Assembly (NCBI GenBank): GCA_958372035.1
Contig: CATXML010000110.1
Location: 1-5,106 of the forward strand
DNA: 5,106 nucleotides
Direction: 5' to 3'
Source: an uncultured Collinsella sp.
GTDB taxonomy: Bacteria > Actinomycetota > Coriobacteriia > Coriobacteriales > Coriobacteriaceae
The position numbers and the translations under genes are program-made. The notes under the pieces are model-generated. The model saw nothing but the letters and a program-made list of their open reading frames with translations, was not told where the DNA came from and did no database searches. Positions 1 through 4,195 of the stretch are shown one piece after another; within the stretch, counting starts at the first letter, position 1, and every line of letters starts with the position of its first letter.

Positions 1-853
1 CTGCGATGTAGAGCGAGCCCATGTCGCCGCCGAGCGAGCCCAAAAGCGAGTTGGCAACGGTGTTAAAGATAAAGGTCGCGCCCTGGACCAGGAAGAACGG
101 GAAGCCGATTTTGAGGATCTGGCCGCAGACGGCGAGGTCGAGCTTAAGGTCGGCCAGGCTAATCTGGAGCTGGGACTTTTTGCCCCCGATGAACCAGAAG
201 ATACCGATGGCCCAGATACCGATGGAAAGCCCGTAGTACACGCCGGCGCCCATAACGCCAAACTTGAGCACAAACGTAGAAAGCGCGAGCCAGCAGATGG
301 CAACGATGGCCGAAACGGTCATGAGGTTGGCCTGGACCTGAACCTTCTCGTCCACACGCATCACAGCGGTGACCATCTGGCCAATGACCGTGAGCGGCAG
401 CAGCACGGCGAAGGTGCGCACGCCGGCAACGGTATCGGCCATGATGTCGGGCGTGGCGCCAAAGAATGCGCAGATGGGCTCGGTAAACACGGCCATCACC
501 ACAGCAAGCAGCACACTCACAATCGTGGTGAGCCAAAAGCCCTGGCTAAAAGCCTTGCTTGCGCCCTTGACGTCGCCGGCACCCAAAAGGTTGCCCACCA
601 CGGCGGGCACGCCGGTGCCAAACAGGTTGCCAAAGGCCAGGTTGATGTACTCGACCGACATGATGATCGAGACGCAGGCCAGGCCGTGGGCACCCAGGCC
701 CCAACCCATCACGAGGCCCTCGAGGACCACCATGATGATCTGGGCGAGCATGCCCTGGCCGGTGACGATGGTGTACTTACGCACCAGACCGGGAATCGGT
801 TGGGAGGCGAGCTCGCGCTCCTCCTCCACGGCAGCGGTTACTTCTTCTGCCAT
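1..853 (-). CDS. MATE family efflux transporter, N-terminal 284 residues (partial at left edge)
   Basis: A multidrug and toxin extrusion transporter of the inner membrane, which exports organic cations or drugs using a Na+ or H+ gradient; the substrate cannot be told. Reading from the ATG at 853, the frame stays open to base 2. A charged N-terminus (residues 1-26, run EEERE) is followed by hydrophobic segments near 30-50, 57-85, 105-128, 145-165, 176-196, 200-222 and 245-270. Family-like motifs are visible: a first-helix VLEGLVMGWGLGAHGLA block (43-59), a GNLLGAGD turn (87-94), FFGATP (130-135), an MRVDEK loop after helix 4 (165-170), and KIGFPFFLVQ (248-257), which opens the second half of the family's internal repeat. 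Family members have about 450 residues and 12 helices, so roughly 160-170 residues lie outside the window. The acidic residue often found as Asp in helix 1 is Glu45 here. A GGGGAG ribosome binding site supports the start. It lies 87 bases downstream of the amidohydrolase and may be cotranscribed with it. The family call is firm; the subfamily is not. Confidence 0.9.
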   Translation of the reverse strand, partial: MAEEVTAAVEEERELASQPIPGLVRKYTIVTGQGMLAQIIMVVLEGLVMGWGLGAHGLACVSIIMSVEYINLAFGNLFGTGVPAVVGNLLGAGDVKGASKAFSQGFWLTTIVSVLLAVVMAVFTEPICAFFGATPDIMADTVAGVRTFAVLLPLTVIGQMVTAVMRVDEKVQVQANLMTVSAIVAICWLALSTFVLKFGVMGAGVYYGLSIGIWAIGIFWFIGGKKSQLQISLADLKLDLAVCGQILKIGFPFFLVQGATFIFNTVANSLLGSLGGDMGSLYIA

Positions 854-857
854 TGTT

Positions 858-863
858 CTCCCC
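858..863 (-). promoter_or_regulatory. Ribosome binding site of the MATE gene
   Basis: The minus strand reads AAGGAAAGGGGAGAACA directly before the ATG at 853. The GGGGAG core ends four bases before the start codon. A second purine block, AAGGAAAGG, lies just upstream. This fixes the start, since no other in-frame ATG or GTG in the gap has a comparable site. Confidence 0.75.
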
Positions 864-891
864 TTTCCTTGAGAGAGTAGTGCTGAATGGA

Positions 892-924
892 TGTCAGGCG
901 GCTGACAACTGGCGCCAAGCCGCC
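892..924 (-). other. Competing hairpins in the gap between amidohydrolase and MATE genes
   Basis: Two mutually exclusive stems can form. One has 6-bp arms at 892-897 and 902-907 (TGTCAG / CTGACA) with a 4-base loop. The other has 7-bp arms at 897-903 and 918-924 (GGCGGCT / AGCCGCC) with a 14-base loop that contains the palindrome TGGCGCCA (910s). Neither is followed by a T run on the minus strand, so this is not a standard intrinsic terminator. It could be an mRNA processing or stabilising structure at an operon junction, or simply chance in GC-rich DNA. Confidence 0.3.
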
Positions 925-940
925 CAACCAAACGATGGCG

Positions 941-2569
941 CTAGGCCTCAAAGACCACCTTGCCGGCGATCATCGTAAGGGCCGCGGTAGCCTCGAGCAC
1001 CTCTGCCGGCTCGCAGGTAAAGAGATTGCGGTCGAGTACGCAAATGTCGGCTTGCTTGCCGCAGGCGAGTGTGCCGATGCGGTCCTCAGCATGCATAGCG
1101 TAGGCGCTGCCGTAGGTGTATGCGCGCAGGGCCTCGGCCATAGTGATTCGCTCCTCGGGGAACCAACCCTCAGGATTAGATCCATCCTCGAGCATGCGGT
1201 AGACCGCTCCATAGACTTCCTCCATAGGCTCAAGCCCCACGACCGGGAAGTCGGAGCCCAGATGCACGCAGGCACCGCTCGCGAGCAGGCTATGAATTGG
1301 CCACGAGAGCGCCGCGCGCTCGGGACCAACGGCGTCGTCCTTTGCCAAGTCTGCCATATCAAGCAGCATATGCCACGGCTGCATGGCCGGACAGACGCCG
1401 AGCTCCGCATAGCGCGGCAAATCCTCAGGTTGAACAGTCTCGTTGTGCTCCATGGAGTGACGACGGCCCATAAGACCGTAACGCTTCTCGCCCTCCTCGA
1501 AGCAGTCCAGGATAAAGCGTACGGAACGATCGCCTATGGCATGGATGCGCGTGTCGACACCCCACTCAAGCGCTTTAAGGATGGCTTTGCGCACACGCTC
1601 AGGTTCCTCAGCCGGCTCGCCACAGGTCTCGGAAGCATTAGCATAGGGCTCGAGCATCCAAGCAGTATGATCGGAACACACACCGTCAATGAACTGCTTA
1701 AAGCCATGCCACTCGACTTGCGTGCCCGGGAAGTCGTATTTCGCCCGAATCTCCTCGAGCGTCATGGCCTCGTTCTCAAAAAGGTCTGTGTACATGAACA
1801 CGCGCAACGGAAGTTCGCCCTTGCGGTTAAGCTCCGCGAGGAATTTATAGGGGTTATCCATGCTCACAAAAGTGGGGTTTACCATGCCGACTGTCGTAAT
1901 ACCGAGAGCGTTGGCACGATGCGCGGTCTTGGCAAAGGAAGCACTAGCCACCTCGGGGGCAGGATTGTATACCTCATCCAAGAAAAGGGATCCCGCGTTG
2001 TTCGAGAAGACCCCAGTGGGGTTGCCAGCTTCATCCCTAAGAATCTTGCCGCCTGATGGGTCTGGCGTTTCAGCAGTAATGCCGACTTTCTCGATAGCGC
2101 AGGTATTGGCACTAAACGTATGCATGTCGACCTGCTGCAAAAATACCGGACGGTCCGAGATGTATTTGTCAATCATCGCGGCCGTGGGCATCTCGGGCAC
2201 ATCCCACTGGAACTGAATGATTTGGCAGCCCACAATCCACTCGTTGCTCGGGTGGCTTTCGGCAAATGCCTGAACACGCTCCATACACTGCTCGAAGCTT
2301 GTGCAATCGATGAGATTGACGGCAAAATCGGGATCAGTCATAAAGGCGCCCTGGGCAAAATGCGTATGCGAGTCGATGATGCCAGGCATGACGAGCCTAT
2401 CGCCATAGTCGCGCACCTCAGTATCGGGGCCGATAAAAGCGTCGAGGTACTTATCTTCGCCGCACGCAACAATTCTGTCACCTGCGACGGCAACGCCGCC
2501 CTTGAACGGTGCCAGCCCGTCACCAGTGAACACAGCATTGCTTTTGATGACTAAATCCGCTTTGTCCAT
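941..2569 (-). CDS. Amidohydrolase, YtcJ-like (Amidohydro_3 type), 542 residues
   Basis: A metal-dependent hydrolase of the amidohydrolase superfamily, probably cytoplasmic, predicted to cleave an amide or related C-N bond; the substrate is unknown. Residues 1-60 form the small N-terminal beta domain (DLVIKSNAVFTGDG, DRIVACG). The TIM barrel opens with MPGIIDSHTH (61-70), giving the HxH metal pair His68 and His70. Lys291 in KQFIDG fits the position of the lysine that often bridges the metals (inference). Further expected motifs are RIHAIGD (His343), SMEH (Glu374-His375), AMQPWH (395-400) and GSDFPV with Asp440. The C-terminus returns to the beta domain (GTLACGKQADICVLDRN, 499-515). All key positions are present and the length is normal for the family. 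The same frame is open upstream to a GTG at 2737, but the ATG at 2569 has a GAGGAGG site and begins exactly at the family-like N-terminus, so I choose it. It lies between a LuxR-type gene and a MATE gene on the same strand. The family is sure; calling it a specific deacylase or deformylase would be a guess. Confidence 0.93.
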   Translation of the reverse strand: MDKADLVIKSNAVFTGDGLAPFKGGVAVAGDRIVACGEDKYLDAFIGPDTEVRDYGDRLVMPGIIDSHTHFAQGAFMTDPDFAVNLIDCTSFEQCMERVQAFAESHPSNEWIVGCQIIQFQWDVPEMPTAAMIDKYISDRPVFLQQVDMHTFSANTCAIEKVGITAETPDPSGGKILRDEAGNPTGVFSNNAGSLFLDEVYNPAPEVASASFAKTAHRANALGITTVGMVNPTFVSMDNPYKFLAELNRKGELPLRVFMYTDLFENEAMTLEEIRAKYDFPGTQVEWHGFKQFIDGVCSDHTAWMLEPYANASETCGEPAEEPERVRKAILKALEWGVDTRIHAIGDRSVRFILDCFEEGEKRYGLMGRRHSMEHNETVQPEDLPRYAELGVCPAMQPWHMLLDMADLAKDDAVGPERAALSWPIHSLLASGACVHLGSDFPVVGLEPMEEVYGAVYRMLEDGSNPEGWFPEERITMAEALRAYTYGSAYAMHAEDRIGTLACGKQADICVLDRNLFTCEPAEVLEATAALTMIAGKVVFEA

Positions 2570-2574
2570 ATGAG

Positions 2575-2581
2575 CCTCCTC
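2575..2581 (-). promoter_or_regulatory. Strong ribosome binding site of the amidohydrolase
   Basis: GAGGAGG on the minus strand, five bases before the ATG at 2569. It decides the start against the longer in-frame extension to 2737. Its first bases overlap the TGA stop of the possible upstream ORF (TGAGGAGG), an arrangement typical of translational coupling. Confidence 0.8.
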
Positions 2582-2720
2582 AGACGTTACAGGACAATGG
2601 ATGAACGCCACGATACGGCGCGCCCAATCGGTGAGGGAGCATTTGTTGCTCCCTGCATGACACGTGCCTACGAGCGGTCGGGCGTCTGTCCAGCACCCTA
2701 CTCCCCGTGTCAACACCCAT
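2580..2720 (-). CDS. Possible 46-residue upstream ORF or leader peptide, coupled to the amidohydrolase
   Basis: An ATG at 2720 is preceded by AGGAGG (2728-2733) at a seven-base spacing. It opens a 46-codon frame that ends in TGA (2580-2582), directly overlapping the amidohydrolase GAGGAGG. The peptide begins MGVDTGSRVLDRRP, is rich in Arg (8 of 46), and has no clear hydrophobic segment or known motif. Codon choice (three AGG, one AGA) is unlike the neighbouring genes, which argues against a conserved protein. If translated, it more likely works as a leader that delivers ribosomes to the hydrolase start. The good ribosome binding site could also be chance, so confidence is low. Confidence 0.25.
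   Translation of the reverse strand: MGVDTGSRVLDRRPTARRHVSCREQQMLPHRLGAPYRGVHPLSCNV
2611..2630. repeat. 20-bp near-perfect palindrome, operator candidate
   Basis: Centred between 2620 and 2621: outer arms CGAT / ATCG and an inner GGCGCGCC (2617-2624), with only the two base pairs between them mismatched, so 8 of 10 pairs match. It lies 42-61 bases before the amidohydrolase start, a suitable place for a repressor site or a leader hairpin. Confidence 0.3.
2634..2654. repeat. 8-bp perfect inverted repeat with 5-base spacer
   Basis: Arms AGGGAGCA (2634-2641) and TGCTCCCT (2647-2654) around a five-base spacer. No T run follows on either strand, so it is not an intrinsic terminator. It lies 65-85 bases before the amidohydrolase ATG and could be a dimeric regulator site or a stable hairpin in the mRNA leader. 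Confidence 0.45.
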
Positions 2721-2724
2721 TGAC
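2709..2724. promoter_or_regulatory. Inverted repeat GTCAA-N6-TTGAC overlapping a TTGACA box
   Basis: The dyad has 5-bp arms at 2709-2713 and 2720-2724. The minus-strand reading contains a perfect -35-like TTGACA (2713-2708), but no matching -10 at the usual spacing. It also covers the ATG of the possible upstream ORF. It may be a regulator half-site pair; support is only symmetry and position. Confidence 0.2.
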
Positions 2725-2801
2725 GCACCTCCTGCACAAGCTGCCAAGATGGAAGCGGGCGAACGGACGGGTTAAGCAGGTTTACACGTCTGACCAGGTA
2801 T

Positions 2802-2823
2802 TTTATTGTCTAAGTTTATTGTC
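2802..2823. repeat. Direct repeat of TTTATTGTC, 13-base period
   Basis: Two identical 9-base copies (2802-2810 and 2815-2823) separated by TAAG, reading GACAATAAA twice on the minus strand. They sit in the only clearly AT-rich part of the gap, just behind the LuxR-type gene. Tandem half-sites like this can bind a regulator dimer; no function can be assigned from the sequence. Confidence 0.35.
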
Positions 2824-2876
2824 GCTTCTTTACGCCGAGTGGTCTGCGATATGCCGTCAGCCGATCCACCCCAGCC

Positions 2877-3869
2877 TTACGAGCGCCAGAATGTCTCAAT
2901 CAAGTCGTCGCGCGCCTTGACTTCGCTCTTTACATAGATGCGATGCAGGTGAGCCTTGACGGTACCTGGGCTAATCACAAGTTCATTAGCAATATTTTGG
3001 ACATCGAGTCCACGCAATACGAGTGTAAGCACTTCCTGTTCGCGCTTTGAAAGCCCATGCTCGTCCGAGAAAATCGCAACACGCGAGACAAGGTCCTCCC
3101 GTGCATCACGGCGCTCTGTCGCTACCTCTTCATCGGCACGAGGGTGACGCGAGAACACACGTAAGATATGGCTGAACTGTTTAAATAGCTGAACGGCTGC
3201 AGCAACAAACAATAAATTCTCTGAGATATTCCGCTCGCCCAGATACCATAAAAAGGCGCTCACCATCACGTTGTCAACGTCAGGCGTGCAGAATAGGATC
3301 ATATAGGTATCCTCGATAACCACCATCACGGTAAGCACGCAGGCTATGCGAAAGAACGTCCGAGAGCGCTCAAGATCGAGCCGCTCAGCCCTATTCTCCG
3401 TCTTGCGATAGCGGGCGTAAGCATATACCAAGCAGAATGCCATTCCCAAATCGCGCGAAAGCCAAAAAAGATATTGCTGAACCTGGCCCGCAAAGCCAGT
3501 ACGAGGCACCAGAGCAAGCTGAAGCACGGCGATCGGTACGACATATGCGGCAACGCGCTTAACGGTCACCTCATCGTGTAAGCGAAACGTTACCCAAAGC
3601 CATACGCACGCAAGAATCGCCACGCCCAGCGCGCAGCGCAGTAACGGATGTTGAAGCGGCTCATCAAACGTCACCACATAGTCATATTTGAGCCGGTTGT
3701 ACTCATCAAAGAAGATCACCGACATATCGAAGATATAGAGAAGGAAGCCCGCGGCCGCCACCAAACAATCGCGTCGACGAGTCATGAGCCATATTACGAG
3801 TGCAGTTGATGCCGTCACCAATCCAACGCCCATGACAAGAATCGTGTAGATAAAGAATGCGAAGCTCAT
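2877..3869 (-). CDS. Membrane-bound LuxR-type transcriptional regulator, 330 residues
   Basis: A predicted DNA-binding regulator whose sensor part is a bundle of membrane helices. Hydrophobic segments are visible near residues 5-28, 36-54, 77-95, 104-121, 131-152, 171-193 and 201-228, about seven helices. A charged linker (238-265, rich in Arg and Glu) leads to a C-terminal GerE-type helix-turn-helix (about 271-325): GLSKREQEVLTLVLRG, the helix pair QNIANELVISPGTVKAHLHR, then IYVKSEVKARDDL. There is no receiver, PAS or autoinducer-binding domain. Proteins of this build are, from general knowledge, abundant in Coriobacteriia. I choose the ATG at 3869 with GAGGG four bases upstream (3874-3878); the frame is open 35 codons further to 3974, but that part would overlap the neighbouring gene's start and lacks helix-like content at its end. 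It is collinear with the amidohydrolase and MATE genes, which makes them likely targets (inference). The ligand is unknown. Confidence 0.88.
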   Translation of the reverse strand: MSFAFFIYTILVMGVGLVTASTALVIWLMTRRRDCLVAAAGFLLYIFDMSVIFFDEYNRLKYDYVVTFDEPLQHPLLRCALGVAILACVWLWVTFRLHDEVTVKRVAAYVVPIAVLQLALVPRTGFAGQVQQYLFWLSRDLGMAFCLVYAYARYRKTENRAERLDLERSRTFFRIACVLTVMVVIEDTYMILFCTPDVDNVMVSAFLWYLGERNISENLLFVAAAVQLFKQFSHILRVFSRHPRADEEVATERRDAREDLVSRVAIFSDEHGLSKREQEVLTLVLRGLDVQNIANELVISPGTVKAHLHRIYVKSEVKARDDLIETFWRS

Positions 3870-3912
3870 ACTACCCTCATTCCGCGCACAACCAGCTTGA
3901 TTCCGCATTACA

Positions 3913-3941
3913 GTTATGGTAAGACATCGAACGAATACCAA
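3913..3941 (-). promoter_or_regulatory. Candidate promoter of the LuxR-type gene
   Basis: On the minus strand TTGGTA (3941-3936) and CATAAC (3918-3913) are separated by 17 bases, each matching the sigma-70 consensus at 4 of 6 positions. A start near 3906 would give a leader of about 37 bases before the ATG at 3869. The same 89-base gap must also hold the promoter of the divergent small gene; TTGATT (3897-3902) with TAAGAC (3920-3925) is a weak plus-strand candidate. The two would overlap. Confidence 0.3.
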
Positions 3942-3946
3942 GATCG

Positions 3947-3953
3947 AAAGGAG
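3947..3953 (+). promoter_or_regulatory. Ribosome binding site of the 63-residue protein gene
   Basis: AAAGGAG, five bases before the ATG at 3959: a near-ideal site at ideal spacing. It is one of the main reasons for treating the small frame as a real gene. Confidence 0.7.
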
Positions 3954-3958
3954 ATGCC

Positions 3959-4150
3959 ATGGCGCCGATTGCACCGCTCAAGATTATTGTCGCGCCCGCC
4001 GCCAAGGCCATCGCCAGGATCGGTTCGACCATGACCTACGATGACGTTCCTTGCATCGTTGATGAGCGCAACGACAGTTGCCCTTACCTGGGCCACGTCC
4101 CCTACTTTGCGCCTAAGCTCGCTTCTGATCCCGAGCACCGCGAACAGTAA
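3959..4150 (+). CDS. Small uncharacterised protein, 63 residues
   Basis: I do not recognise this protein. Reasons to believe it is real: an AAAGGAG site at good spacing, codon choice like the neighbours (GCC, AAG, ATC, GAC and CTC dominate), its own divergent gap of 89 bases, and an intrinsic terminator 15 bases behind the stop. The first 22 residues are hydrophobic to amphipathic with spaced basic residues (LKIIVAPAAKAIARIG), perhaps a membrane-surface helix but too charged for a normal signal peptide or a clean membrane span. The rest is polar and acidic, with two cysteines (32 and 41) in VPCIVDERNDSCPYLG, then an aromatic and proline-rich VPYFAPKL and a charged tail. Two cysteines nine apart might bind a metal or form a disulfide, but four-ligand metal motifs are absent. 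It faces away from the LuxR-type gene and may share regulation with it. The frames on the opposite strand look like shadows. Confidence 0.65.
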   Translation: MAPIAPLKIIVAPAAKAIARIGSTMTYDDVPCIVDERNDSCPYLGHVPYFAPKLASDPEHREQ

Positions 4151-4164
4151 TCCAAGATGCAGCA

Positions 4165-4195
4165 AGCGCCGCGCAGCTCGCGGCGCTACTGTTTT
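4165..4195 (+). terminator. Intrinsic terminator behind the small gene, overlapping the permease stop codon
   Basis: A perfect 9-bp stem (AGCGCCGCG at 4165-4173, CGCGGCGCT at 4179-4187) with a five-base loop, followed after ACTG by TTTT (4192-4195). The T run is short, so termination may be partial. It serves the plus-strand small gene. On the minus strand the stem lies around and behind the permease stop (4186-4188) without a T run, so it would act there mainly as a 3' stabilising hairpin. Confidence 0.6.

Larger units (their letters stand above)
2570..2876 (-). other. 307-base leader and intergenic region with several repeats, no convincing independent gene
   Basis: The stretch between the LuxR-type stop and the amidohydrolase start. 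Reading with the minus-strand genes, it holds an AT-rich part with a spaced direct repeat (2802-2823), an AGGAGG site (2728-2733), an inverted repeat over a perfect TTGACA box (2709-2724), an 8-bp dyad (2634-2654), a 20-bp near-palindrome (2611-2630) and the amidohydrolase ribosome binding site. TTGACA at 2713-2708 has no good -10 box at 16-18 bases, and TAAAAT in the AT-rich part has no good -35, so no sigma-70 promoter is called. I find no intrinsic terminator behind the LuxR-type gene, so read-through into the amidohydrolase remains possible. Open frames on the plus strand here look like chance. Confidence 0.5.

Noticed and set aside
369..872. 167-codon plus-strand frame opposite the MATE gene
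   Set aside because: Ser-, Thr- and Pro-rich translation typical of the antisense of a membrane protein gene; the minus strand reads a clear MATE protein.
887..2056. 389-codon open frame on the plus strand
   Set aside because: It lies wholly antisense to the well-supported amidohydrolase, shows no family motif, and has no good ribosome binding site. Long antisense frames are common opposite GC-rich genes.
2634..2654. Intrinsic terminator
   Set aside because: The stem is good, but no T run follows on either strand.
2570..2737. 56-residue N-terminal extension of the amidohydrolase to a GTG start
   Set aside because: The extension has no family similarity that I can see, while the ATG at 2569 has a GAGGAGG site and begins at the expected beta domain.
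2570..2920. 116-codon plus-strand frame across the gap
   Set aside because: It crosses the 3' end of the LuxR-type gene and the leader region, has irregular codon use, and encodes a low-plausibility protein rich in Arg, Ser and Pro.
3870..3974. 35-residue N-terminal extension of the LuxR-type protein
   Set aside because: It would overlap the ribosome binding site and start of the divergent gene; the ATG at 3869 has a GAGGG site and begins directly with the first membrane helix.
3914..4165. 83-codon minus-strand frame opposite the small gene
   Set aside because: No ribosome binding site of note, and it conflicts with the better supported 63-residue gene and the LuxR-type upstream region.
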